Made by a program: the position numbers and the translations under genes | From: Boswellia sacra | Lineage: Eukaryota; Streptophyta; Magnoliopsida; Sapindales; Burseraceae | NCBI GenBank assembly: GCA_013180625.2 | Contig: SNVD02013077.1 | Coordinates: forward strand, 186,001-250,000 | DNA: 64,000 nucleotides | Direction: 5' to 3' | Shown: piece after piece, positions 1 to 12,600 of the stretch | Position numbering within the stretch: position 1 is the stretch's first letter | Layout: each line of letters opens with the position of its first letter | The notes under the pieces: model-generated | Databases searched by the model: none | Told to the model about the DNA's origin: nothing | The model's input: the letters and a program-made list of their open reading frames with translations, nothing else

Positions 1-823
1 TATGGTACTGCATAATCGACAACTTTTCCACGATTTGAGAATTACAGATGATTTTTCTGTGACTTAAGAAACAAAGAGGAGGAGTTTGTTAAATTCTGGA
101 TCATGCGGGTACCGTGGTTTGACTGTTATTTATAACACTAATCTGTGCTAATTACAAGTTTGTACCTGTCCTAATTAGAAATCTTTATAGTTTGTGAATA
201 GTTCACCACAGTGCTCTCTGTTTTGCATACTAAGCTGTAATTCCTTGCGAAACAAGATTTATTATTATTATTTTCCTTTCGGCTTAGCTTCTTTCGGTAA
301 TGATGAAAATTCTTTGCTAATTGATAAAAATACCCCTTTTTGTTACTTATCTTTATTTCTAGTTTCATGAATCTAAGAGCAATAGTTCTTCTTTGTATTC
401 CATCATCAATACTCACTCCCAATGTGGTGAATGGCAGTGAACAGCGGGTTGTGTGCAACAATTGCAGTTCTGGAGGCGGATTTATGAATTGACAAATTGG
501 AAAATATCGATCAACATGGGTGGCTATTAGTATTTAACTGTTTTAGCTTGCTGTTTAGGTTGGCAATGGCCCGATGAGCACCATTGTATATGTTCTTCCT
601 GCAGCGCGTGTTGATATTAAATTATTTATTATATCATCACATCACCCATTTGATAATTATTAATAAAATTTACTTAATTTAATTATTCATCGTAATATTT
701 GACACAATATTAAATAAGAAATATCATTAATTCATTATACACAACACAATTATGTAGTGTTATATGATGGAATTGGAATACATGTGAATGTGAATCTGTG
801 ATCGATGAACAAATGGGTAGGTC
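1..823. other. Intergenic, no gene seen
   Basis: I see no coding exon, RNA gene or recognisable transposon here. The stretch is AT-rich, with short open frames that lack homology or splice support. It may hold the 3' end of a gene that lies to the left, or simply spacer before the eIF3 promoter. Confidence 0.5.
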
Positions 824-958
824 TGGGCCAAGGTAGCGATACAGAGCCCAAAATCCTAATATAAGTCAGCAAATGGGTCATCTGGGCCAAGTTAATGAGA
901 CCCAAGCCCAAACGTTCACCGGCGTCCAGTAGTGTACCTGTTTTGCAGTAAACCCTAG
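824..958 (+). promoter_or_regulatory. Site II (TGGGCY) cluster and telo-box upstream of eIF3 subunit L
   Basis: TGGGCC occurs at 824-829 and 883-888, and its inverse AGCCCA at 845-850 and 905-910. The telo-box AAACCCTAG lies at 950-958. Site II elements with a telo-box are the known promoter signature of plant ribosomal-protein and translation genes, which fits the eIF3 gene starting at 1099. No clear TATA box is seen. The motif positions are read directly; the function is inferred. Confidence 0.6.
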
Positions 959-1098
959 AAATCTCTCCACTCTATTGCTTCAATTCCCACCCCTGCATCA
1001 GTTCCTCCCAAACTCAATCTCTTTAAAACAGAACCAAAATTCCCTTCTTGTAATAATCTAAATTAATTAAATTTTCACCGTGAACGAATCGAACGACG

Positions 1099-4000
1099 AT
1101 GGCAACCGGTTACGACTACGATGACGCGCCGGCGGACTACGAAGGGTCAGCTGATACACATGGTCGAGCCCAAGACTTAGGCTACGACCCGAACTTCGTC
1201 CCCGATTCCGTGAAGTCGTTCGTGGTTCACCTGTACCGCCACATTCGCGAGAAGAACGTCTACGAGATCCATCAGATGTACGAGACCTCGTTTCAGAGCC
1301 TCTCTGACCGTCTATTCAAAGACACCCCCTGGCCCTCCGTCGACGCCGTAGCTCATTACGTTGACAACGATCACGTCTTCTGCCTTCTGTATCGCGAGAT
1401 GTGGTTCCGTCACTTATATGCTCGGTTGTCACCCACTCTTAAGCAGAGGATTGATTCGTGGGACAATTATTGTAGTCTGTTTCAGGTGGGATTTTAATTT
1501 CTAGATGAATTTTTCGTTATTTGATAATATATTTAAGGATTTATTTATTTTAATATATATGTTTCTTTTAGGTGGTGTTGCATGGAGTGGTGAATATGCA
1601 ATTACCGAACCAGTGGTTGTGGGACATGGTGGATGAGTTTGTTTACCAGTTTCAGAGTTTCTGTCAATACAGGGCCAAGATGAAGAACAAAACCGAACAG
1701 GAGATTGCCCTTTTGAGGCAGTTTGATCAGGTTTCTTTTAATTTATTTTGTCCTCTTTGGTTGGCGGGAAAGGGTAGGAAAGTTATACAACTTAAGAATT
1801 TAAAGCACTTCATTTATTTTTATGCATACAGGCTTGGAATGTGTATGGGGTGCTCAATTTCTTGCAAGCACTAGTGGAGAAGTCGATGATCATTCAGATT
1901 TTGGAGCAGGAGAAGGAAGGCCTTGAACAATTTACAGCCACGGATGGTTATGACTACAATGGTGGCAGTAATGTGTTGAAGGTGCTGGGTTATTTCAGCA
2001 TGGTGGGTTTGTTGCGAGTGCATTGCCTTTTGGGTGATTATCATACTGGTCTCAAGTGCCTACAGCCAATTGACATTACTCAACAAGGTGTTTACACCAG
2101 CGTTATAGGAAGTCACATAACTACCATTTACCATTATGGATTTGCCAATCTTATGTTGCGGAGGTGTGTTTATCCGTCCTCTGGTTTGCCACTTTTGTGT
2201 CTTACTAGCTGCATATGTGTTATATTAGCATCTCAAACACTTTTTACTTTTTAATTTGTGTGATGTGTAACTGTTGATAGTTAACTGCCTTCCTCTCAAT
2301 TAAATTTTTTTTTAAGAAATATTTGGATCCTTACAAGCTTATCTATAAATAAGCTGGTAGAATCTATTTGCGATTGACAGAAAGTGCATGGATCATAACA
2401 ACAATTTTTCCCTTAATCTTGGGACTGCATTCTAGATTCTTATCATCTCCAATCCCCACCCCCATTAGTATAGATCCTTATTATTTACAATTTTCCCTGT
2501 AGTATTGATTTGTCTCCTTGATGAAATTGATGTAGCTCTTAATTCTTTGTTTTGGTTTTCCTCTGTTGTTGGAGCTCAATTTTAACTATTATTTTTTCTG
2601 AAGGTATGTGGATGCCATTCGTGAATTCAATAAGATTCTCTTGTACATTTACAAGACCAAGCAATATCATCAGAAATCTCCACAATATGAGCAGATATTA
2701 AAGAAGAATGAACAGATGTATGCCTTGCTGGCAATTTGTCTTTCACTTTGCCCCCAAGTGAAGCTTGTTGAGGAGACTGTGAACTCACAACTCCGTGAGA
2801 AGTATGGTGAAAAGATGATTAGAATGCAAAGATATGATGATGAGGCCTTTGCTATTTATGATGAGCTCTTCTCATATGCATGTCCTAAGTTCATTACACC
2901 CTCAGCTCCTAGTTTTGAGGAGCCACTTGTAAATTACAACCAGGTATGTGCCTTTGTTTTTTAACCGTGCCTTTGCACTTCACAGAGATTCAAACTACTA
3001 TAGTTGCTCTTTTTTGTTCCTTCCACCAACAGAAACCAACCCCAGATCTGATATTATAAAATAATCTCAAAGAAAGAGAAGATATAAATGTGATTTGGTT
3101 AAGTTCGATCTTGCTTGCTGACTGCTTGAGGTTATAATTAATTACATTCTTCCATAAGATTATATAAAAATTAAGCTTGTTCAAGGGAATAAAATTTAAT
3201 CATTACTTTGGAGATTCATGGTTTGGGTGATGAGGATGCTTGAAAAGTATATTATGATGTGGAATTTGATCTCTAGAAACACAATGTCAAATTTCCCATA
3301 ACGAGTATGCTGCTTTGAAACTATTTTGAAACTCTTATATAAAAGTCTCTCTGTATATAATTGTTTATAAACTGCACAATCATATTAGATGAGATCTTTA
3401 TAACATAAAATTGCTGCCAGGGCATTCATAAACTTACATAGATGGGAAATTTTCTTTTAAACTTTGCACGCAGCTTGGCCGTCAGTGTAGCATTTCTTGT
3501 CTCTTTTTTGTGTTCTTTCCCACCCCCACCCCCCCTCCTTCTCTTTATGATGTGCATGAGTTGTGTTTTATTGACCAATTGGCATCTGCCTTTGTGCAGG
3601 ATGCCTATAGACTCCAGCTGAAGTTATTCCTTTATGAAGTGAAGCAGCAACAATTATTGGCAGGTGTCCGTACATTCCTGAAAGTTTACTCAACCATATC
3701 CCTCGGGAAGCTTGCGAATTATATGGAAGTGGATGAACCCACTTTGAGGTTGCGATTTATTTTATTTTTGGATTCTTCTCATTCATGCTAAAATCATAGA
3801 GACTGATGTTCTGAGCTATGTTATAATCCTTTTATAGGACTATTTTGTTGACGTACAAGCACAAGACTCATGCTATTGATTCCGATGGAAAGATCATCTC
3901 AAATGCAGATGTGGATTTCTACATTGATGATGTATGTCTATTTTGTGGTATTTTAGTTTTTATTGTTTCTGCTTTACTTATATAGATCCTTCGGAAGAAT

Positions 4001-4701
4001 TCATGGCATGATGCAGCCGAAACTTCCTTTGCTTCTTTTTACTGTTTTGAATTAAATTGGTGAAGCTTCTGCTTTTCTTGCTTCTTCTCTACCATCATCT
4101 GCCTAGGCTTTTCCTGTTGAAATGAATGCTGTAGAGATGGTGGTGCCTTTGGTCTTTTGGCTTAAAGTGGTAACTATAGATGTTTCTTAGACTTGGTGAC
4201 TGCATGCATTCTGCAGAAACTCATATGACAACATGTTCTTGAGCTCCCCATTTCTTAACTAGTGCACACACTAAGGGCTTTCTGGGTTGCCCCTCTCTTT
4301 TTTATGAGATGATATTATGATTAGAGTTGACAAAGGATCGCTGGATGAGTTTTAAGATATTATCTTTAGAAGAAATGCATGAAACTACAATTATTTAGGA
4401 GATATTATGATGATACATGTTGGAGATTTATTGTCAGGGCTTTTGTACTGTAGCATTGCACTTACATTCTCCATTATTGTAGGATATGATTCATGTTGTT
4501 GAATCCAAACCAGTGAAGCGATATGGTGATTACTTTTTGCGGCAGATTGTCAAGGTATGCCATTATTCTTTCTGGCCGGTGAAACTTTGACAGTTATGTA
4601 GGTTCTTGTATTATATGATCTGATGTGACTTTTTTTTTTTTGTCCTCAATACACAGCTTGAAGGGGTCATAAATGATATGGACAGGATAAAGTTGGACTG
4701 A
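1099..4701 (+). CDS. EIF3L: Eukaryotic translation initiation factor 3 subunit L
   Basis: Encodes a core subunit of eIF3, the cytoplasmic complex that joins the 40S ribosome and recruits initiator tRNA and mRNA. Eight coding exons join cleanly: 1099-1485, 1572-1730, 1832-2163, 2604-2943, 3600-3748, 3838-3931, 4483-4554 and 4657-4701. Together they give 525 residues, close to the length of the plant family. The N-terminus has an acidic, Tyr/Asp-rich start followed by a conserved stretch around SVKSFVVHLYRHIREKNVYE (about residues 38-57). The middle contains YGFANLMLRRYVDAIREFN across the exon 3/4 junction. The C-terminal third is the PCI-type region, ending in a short LEGVINDMDRIKLD tail. All introns are GT-AG and the frame is open throughout. 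The ATG at 1099 is chosen because it heads the first conserved exon. I see no sign of damage. Confidence 0.97.
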
Positions 4702-6007
4702 GTCACTTATCACTTCTTCTGCTTCCAGTTTATTGTTGTATTCATTTAATACCTGGCGGAGGTTTTTATATTTCTTAGCATTTTCTTGCCTTTTTGAATT
4801 AGTGAGATGCCTTTAGATCGGGCATGTTCCTTTCAGCTGCTACACTTTCATTAATTTAAATGATAAAATTGTTTCTATGAGGTGCACTGTGGGGATTTTT
4901 AAAGAGTTTGTGTAAGGTATATGCCATGTCAGCTCTGCTAATCTGCTCTTGATTACCCTATTAGAGGACGGACGGTTACTTGTTAGCAGTTTTGTAAAAT
5001 AGAGTTGAGGCATCAAGGGCAATTTGAATCTATTGAAGAGAAATTGAAATATGATTTTTGCTTGTATTCTGAAAATGGCATTGGAAGATTTAAAAGTTTC
5101 TTCGCTTCTGTTAATGTGGGTCATGCATTGAGATATCCTATAATGGGACTTCGTAAATGGCGAGATACATGGGATGAAACTTTAATATTTGTTTTATTAA
5201 AAAATTTTAAAAATAATATGCAAATTATGGAATTTTGTAAGAGTTGTTAGAAATATTTGATGCTAAAGTCAAAAGTGATCTGACTCATTCATTTTGACTA
5301 GATTTTTACTTTCTGAGCTACCGTTGGAAACTTTTGCTTCATTAGAAAAGCAATGACGATGACCAACTTCTTTGCTTCCCACGTTTCTAAATCGCACCAT
5401 TTCCAAGGACACTAGGTAGATCAGATCTAAATACAACGCGGGTTTCTGATTGGTTTTTGAAAGGCTGGACCAATATTTTACGGATAAAACACTAAACAAG
5501 GAAAGTTCCATTCTGGTGTTGGCGCCAGTAGAGTACAGACGAGATGCGTGGCCCTATGTCAATGCAAAAGGTTACAAGCTTTATTCGGAACATGTGAGTT
5601 TTATTCAGATGTGCTGATGAATGTGCATGAATGGTAGGTAAGTGATTGTTTCCAATTCCACTATTCTTCATCGAACTTTCAACAAGAACCAACCCAACCG
5701 TGTTGCTCTACCCCGTTCACAAGCACATTATCAAAAACATGACAATTCATCACTGGTATCCATCCTCCAGGGCCCAGGCTTTGCTTTCCCTCTCTGTATG
5801 CGAAATGGAATGGAATGAAATGCATTAAATACACAACCAATCCATACCAAACACATCCATTCAAAATCAACAGCGTGGACTTCCCTTTTTTTGTTTTGTT
5901 TTATTTCTTTCTATTTTCTTGATGAAAGATAAGGTTCCAGAGATACTAAAGCAACCTATGCTTCTTCTAAATGTGATTGCTCAAGACAGATTACAGTCGA
6001 ACCAGTG
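4702..6007. other. Intergenic and 5' region of the tetraspanin gene
   Basis: No gene is supported. The first part is the 3' UTR of the eIF3 gene. Open frames at 5005-5250 and 5646-5870 have no family resemblance. The last 100 bases before 6008 are likely the 5' UTR of the tetraspanin gene. Confidence 0.5.
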
Positions 6008-8770
6008 ATGGCAACTTGTGCTAGGTGTTGCTTGCAGAACTCGATAAGGTTTGTGAACCTGATAACAAACTTGTTTGCTATTGGAATGATTGTTTATTCT
6101 CTTTGGTTACAAAAGAAGTGGAATGATGGCGTCGCTGAGCTTCCCACTAGACTTTATCTTCCAAGACCATGGTAGGTTTCTATATATACTTACGCTATGC
6201 ACACTTACAATACTTGAAGCATGTTTATCTGGGTTTTTATTTCTGTCTTGTTTTTTCCTTTCTTTCGTTCTTTAGAATTTGTTTTTTAAGCTCTTGATGC
6301 GTTTCGCTCAAAAAATTCCTTTCTTTCACTCCTGTCATTTAAGTCTTTTGCTTGTTCTCAGTGTTATTTATGATTTGCCCCCAGCTAATACATAGACATC
6401 ATCTGGATCTATAATCTGCTTCTCCTTTTTGCTGGGCGTTAGACTTTATTTGGATGTCAAACGTTGAAGCAGTAACTAAATTAACTACTTGTGATATAAA
6501 TGAACATAAGATGTCTAAGCAACAAGAATTTCAACATTCGGGGTACTGGAATTTCCTTCCATAACATGAATTTTTTTTTTCTCTTTCATTCCTTTTTAGA
6601 AAAGTTTCAGTCTAATCTGTTTTCCTTATCATACTTCTAACTTGTCTATTATGTTTTACAGGTTTATATACACGTGTTTAGGTGTAGGAATGGTTGTTTG
6701 CTTGAGCACAATCTTTGGTCATATGGTTGCGAATTATATCAGCAATTCTACCCTTTGTATAGTATCCTTCCTGATGAGCTCAAATTACCTCATAGCTGAT
6801 GTCATTTATTGGAAGCATTTAATAAGAAACACTGCTTCAATCAATCTGTGTAAATTTTTTATTCAATAAAAAAACTTTGAGTTTAGTTTGTGGAAAATGC
6901 TTATCAGTAATGTTTCAGTGAAAAGCCCATATTAAACGATTTGGGCGGCATTCTTGTTTTTTGTTTACAAAATTGAAATGAATTTCCTTCCGACGTTTTG
7001 CCTGATGTGATGATAATGTTCAAGTAACTGTTTTAGAGAGAGATGATTACAGTATAAAGCTATGTTTTCTTTTGGAATTTATATATATATATAAATTCTT
7101 GTTTTATACTTAAGTCTTCATGGAGTTAATCCTTAGTCAAATGATAGTACATTGTCGCCATCTGCTCCCTTGTTTTACTTGAAGTTGCTGTGGTTGTTGC
7201 AATATTCTTCAGGATGGACTGGGAAGAGGTATGCTTTTTCAACATTCTTTTATTTGGCTAGCAAAAATTATTTGATTGTTATTTTCATTTTAGTTATTAT
7301 TATTTTTTAAAATTTATTTGGAAGTAATTACTGTACTAATAGAACAATATGCCAATTTTTTCTCGGAGGAGAGTCAACAAGGTTTATTTTGGAGGTTAAT
7401 GGAGCATGTCTAGTGGCTCTAAATAAATTGGACTCCTTTTCTGCATCTAAATTTTAAATAAATTCTAATTATTTCAAGAAATAATAAAAGGCCACTCGTT
7501 TCCCCTAATGATGAATGATGAGTCTCATGTGGATTTTAATTGTAATGTTACCTTTTTACTTGCTTTTACTTGGAAAGAGTTTCTGGTGCACGATAGTCAT
7601 CAAGGCTATTTGAGTACTGAGACCATTTTTAAGTCTTGGCACGGTGTCCGTGGCTATTTGAATAATTTTTGAGTTAGATGCTTCCTGAACACCCTCCTTT
7701 CTCTTACATTTTTGAACCAAGGCTTTGTATTCTCTTATGATAACATCTTTCTTGGACTTTTTACAGCTAATTGCTAAGTACATTGATAAAGACTATACAA
7801 AGTTCAAGATTTTTGTGGCCTTCCACCTAAAGATGTGTCAACTCATTACAGTGGTGATTTTGGTGGCGCAGGTACATAAATTCTTTTAAAATCATTTAGT
7901 GGAAGGAAAATACCAAGCTGTGTGTTTGACAAGAAACTGATTACAATATAATCAGATAATTAGTAATAACATTATTGTTCTTGTCCTCTGTTGATAAAAA
8001 CCTTGATATGATGGCTGACAAGCTTCTCAATCATGTTGGACAAAAATATTGAGAACATCCACACAAATTCCAACAAAGAACTCACATTAAAACATGGTCA
8101 CTAGGGAAAACTGTGCAAAGCATTTTCCTACTATGCTGCAGGGTGAATTTTCCGTAAGAACAATAGAATAGGTTCTAGAACTACTAGCAAATGGAGCTGT
8201 GTTTTCACTTGTTTTCTAATTTAACTTGTCTGGTCGTCTACTGAAGGATGTTATGAGAAGATGAATGAATAAGTTATCATTTGTGTTATGTTTGTGGTTT
8301 GGTTTAAACAGTTATCATCTATGATATATCAGAACGATTGCATTAAATATGTAATTCAGACATGAAGAGAAACTGTTGTTCCCTGTCTTTGAATGCTGGC
8401 AAGTTGCAATGAAGTTAAGCTGCAGAGAGGTGTTTACAAAACAAATTAGTGTAATAGCCATTGAAACTATTGGTTCGGTTTTCTTAATAAACTGATATAT
8501 TTAGTGCCCTTTTTGCAGGTGAATGTCATTGCATTAGCTATTGTTCTTTGGGTTCTTGGTACGGAGCCGAGCACAACTCATAGGAGTGATCCAGAAAGGC
8601 GCATTATTATACAATCCTTTTTGGTGGGACATAACTCGCCTTTGCCTGACAACTCTAGACAAATTTGTGGTAGTTGTGAAAATTTACTTGGAAGGAATTC
8701 GCATGAAAGCTTTTGGTCATATATTAAGCGGGTGCTTACAATGCGATTTCGAAGAACCAGTGTTAGTTAA
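6008..8770 (+). CDS. Tetraspanin family membrane protein (TET19-like)
   Basis: Five exons (6008-6171, 6662-6761, 7148-7228, 7767-7871, 8519-8770) join to an intact 233-residue protein. Four membrane segments are visible: about 12-34 (FVNLITNLFAIGMIVYSLWL), 55-79 (FIYTCLGVGMVVCLSTIFGH), 89-108 (LEVAVVVAIFF) and 138-165 (ITVVILVAQVNVIALAIVLW). The N-terminus is cysteine-rich (ATCARCCLQ), as expected for palmitoylation. The loop between segments 3 and 4 is only about 30 residues and has no CCG motif, so this belongs with the atypical plant tetraspanins near Arabidopsis TET19 rather than the classical ones. Family members organise membrane microdomains; the exact role here is unknown. The C-terminal 65 residues are polar and unrecognised, and an alternative 3' splice there cannot be excluded because a second frame (8541-8855) is also open. 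Confidence 0.82.
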
Positions 8771-9694
8771 AAGAAGTCGTACTTTTTTCTTTTCTTTTTT
8801 TTTTTTTTTTTGTGGGCAGATTGGTAGACTTTTCTGTGTAGGAATTTGTTTTTGAAAGAGAAGATACGTCCCTGCTTTATATGAGAAGTTGCGTGGGGAA
8901 ATTTTGCTGGGAGTAAAAATAAAATGAGGAAAGAAAGCTCCTGCATTACAAATTACATAGGATTATTACCTCTACTGCGATACGAAAAATGTAACTCCTA
9001 ACATGTATAATAAAAATTATGTGCAGTGTACAATAATAACAAAAAGGATTGGTGTTTCATGCACTGTTTTACAATTATTTTGGTTGGTCAGAATGGTGAA
9101 AGAACAATAAAGGATAGCACTACAGACATTGGTTCAAATATCCTAAGTTTCTAGAAGAGTGAAAGCCATGGTATTGCAAAGAGAAAATGCAAACAAAAGA
9201 AGTAATTTTCATTTGGTGCTATTTCAATCAAGTTGTCAAAATTCCTTCTGCAGGGTTTGGTTAGCAAAAAATGCCCATCTAAAATATTGTCATTATTATT
9301 TCTGTTCGGAGTCGATAACTACTGAAGTTTCCTCCTCCTCACATTTTTGTCTGACATGAGGAGAATGTTCGACTGTTCAAGTCATTTATTATTGCCCATG
9401 TTGAAAATCAAAAGAGGCTTGACCTTGAATTACATTAAATGCTCCTTCTGCAGTTAAAAGAGTCGCTCATAATTTTGTTTAATAATAACTTGAACACAAG
9501 AAAAAGTGAGAACACAAAAAGCAGCCCGCAAGTAATGATTACATGGTACGTATTTGTCTTCATGCAAAATGACTATTTCTCATGTTCCAGTAGCCGATTC
9601 ATTGTCTCATCCGTGACTCTGATCCAAGTTTCCCAATCCTCACGCCATCACTCATACATACAAGCGCAAACTCCTCTTACACTATTTCTCCGCC
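8771..9694. other. Intergenic between tetraspanin and aminotransferase genes
   Basis: 3' UTR of the tetraspanin gene, then AT-rich spacer and the promoter and 5' UTR of the next gene. A T-run lies near 8796-8811. No other gene is supported. Confidence 0.5.
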
Positions 9695-12600
9695 ATGCAG
9701 ATGGAATCTAAGAATTCTAACAAGGCAGACCACTCTGATGGCGATTCTGTCTTCAATAAAGTTGTTCAAGCTCCAGATATCCCTGTCTATGCAGTAACTT
9801 TCACTCCTTTTTTCCGCTTGAATTGTACATTTCGTCTGCTTTATTGTTTTAGCTTCCTAAATATAAATTTTTGGCACTTAGACAAGAATGAAATTTCTCT
9901 CTCTTACAACTGACAATACTTGTGCTGGAATTTAGGTTTTTGTGCTTGTAGATTTTGTGTTTGCTTGCTTACGTTATGCAGATGATTTCGGCACCTTAAC
10001 TCTTTGTTCTATTTGGTGGTGCTTGGTTTTAGATATTGATATCTTATTTGTTCATTTATTTAAGCCGATGCTGTTGTATTATATGCACAGGTAATGGTTG
10101 CCTACAGGGAAGACCCAAGCCCAGTTAAGCTTAATTTGGGAATTGGTGTTTATCGTACCGAGGTGGGTAATGGGTATGTTTGTAAGATAGAGTTGCATTT
10201 GTCAAAATTGTTCCAATCCAAGCATCAAACTGATTGTAAAGCTGCTTCTTTCAGTTTCTTAATGAAATTAGCGAAGCTCCCACCAGAGAACATTTTGTGG
10301 GTTGCAACTTCTTTTTTTTAAATAAAAAGTTTAATGATTCAACTGACTGTACTGCCTTTCAGCCATTGCATCAATATGCGTTTAGCTCCAATAAAACCAA
10401 TGTAGTTTTGGATTGACTTTATTCGTGACACAACAGGAAGGAAAACCTCATCTTCTTAATGTAGTTAAGCAAGCTGAGCAGCTGCTACTTAATGACCTGT
10501 AAGGCATATCTTTTTTTTTTTTTTTTTTTTTTTTAAAGTAGCAGTGGTAATCATGACTTTGTATGGATTGGCGATTAAATTTCAGCGTACATGACGTTCA
10601 GGGCTGCTAATAAGGAATACCTACCTATTACTGGGATGGCAGAATTCAATAAATTGAGTGCTAGGCTTATTTTCGGTGCTGACAGGTACAAAAGTCTTAC
10701 CTTGCTATATAAATCTTCTTTAATATTCAAGTCTTGGGCATGGAATGTATCTTACAAAGTCAAATACATAGGAAAGTTTTTCTGAGTCATATCAATTGCA
10801 AAATTGTTTTTATGACTTTACGAGTTCTGGTGTCTCCTTAGCTGTTACCTTGAGCAAAATGGTTTTGACTGGAACTTTTACTTAGAGACCATATGGCTTT
10901 CTTTTGTTGATTGCGTACTTTATCTGCTTGGAGACAGCCCTGCTATCAGGGAGAACAGAGCGACCACTGTTCAGTGCTTGTCTGGAAGTGGCTCCTTGAG
11001 GATTGGAGCAGAGTTTTTGGCAAAACATTACCACCAAGTAAAACATTCATTTTATTTATTTCTTTATTATTTCTTTTTCAGTTATACACGCTAATGATTG
11101 GGTTTCAGATGATCCCCTTGTGTACTTTTCCTGCAGCACACAGTTTACCTGTCCAAGCCAACATATGCAAATCACCCAAATTTTTTTGCTGCGGCAGGAC
11201 TGGCAGTCAAGACTTACCGTTACTATGATCCCACAACATGTGGACTGGACTTTCAAGGTTAGGACTCTTTGGAAGATAAACTTTAGATAAAAGCTAAATG
11301 TGTCGTACCTTTAATCTTTTACATCACTTTGCATTTAGCATTCTAAGAAGACTTTTTACTTATATGTGATGGCATATATTGTAACTATCAAAATTTTGAG
11401 CATATTTGGTATTCGTTTTTTTGAAATACAGATCTTTAATTATAATATTGATTGCTGATCTACAAGTCTTGTTGAATGATTATATATGTCCTGAATTGGT
11501 AATGATGTTGCTCTCCAATATTGCAATGGAATATGGTATTTTATTTCCTTGTGTGGCTGTGTTTTTGGTTGGTGACAAGGCATGTTGGAAGACCTTGGTG
11601 CTGCTCCATCAGGAGCCATAGTGCTTCTCCAAGCATGTGGTCATAACCCTACTGGAGTTGATCCAACACTTGAGCAGTGGGAGCAAATCAGACAGTTGAT
11701 GAGATTGAGAGGTTTAATGCCGTTTTTTGATTGTGCTTATCAGGTAGGCAGCTGTGGATTAAAGCATTAAACTCAGTTATACACTTGAATTTGACAAATA
11801 TGAATGATTGACTTCGTTTATATTAGGGTTTTGTTAGTGCAAGTCTGGATGCTGATGCACAATCTGTTCGCATGTTTGTCGTTGATGGTGGTGAATGTCT
11901 TACAACACTGTCTTATTCAAAAATTATGGGTCTTTACGCAGAACGTGTTGGTGCTCTCAGTATTGTAAGCATTAAGATAACCTTTTTGAAGCTTATATTT
12001 ATAAAGTGCGCTTTGCATATGAAACAAGCAATTTGACTTGCAAAAAAAATGTAATACTATTGTTTTTGTTTGTGGAAAAATTGCATGTTTGTTGGCATTA
12101 ATTAATACTTGCTCTTTGTTAGCTTTGCAGATGATCCATTTCTATGCATATCCTGTGATTGAATTACAACCTTTATTTTACAGGTTTGCAAGACAGCTGA
12201 TGTGGCTAGCCGGGTTGAGAGCCAGCTGAAACTTATTATTAGACCCATGTACTCAAATCCTCCCATTCATGGTGCATCCATTGTAACTGCCATCCTGAAA
12301 GATAGGTATTGAACAAATTAGTGATATGTGGCGATGCCTTCAATACCAGATATTTGTTGTTTATATGTCTAAGGACCATGTTTGTAACTAGGAGCAGTAT
12401 TATTACGTGTTAACAATGACATGCCTTATGAACATGTTTGTTCTTTTCCTTTTTAATGGCAATGGCCAATCTACTTTACCAGTCCAAATTATGAAATATT
12501 GATGGATGAAATATATATGTAAAGTCAAAAACATATTTTAATTTATGCTATAAAACTTATAATTTTCGAGTTTAGTATCCGGATGCTTTACTGGTTACCT

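Noticed and set aside
5005..5250. 81-residue plus-strand frame after the eIF3 gene
   Set aside because: It lies in the 3' flank of eIF3, has no homology and no splice partners.
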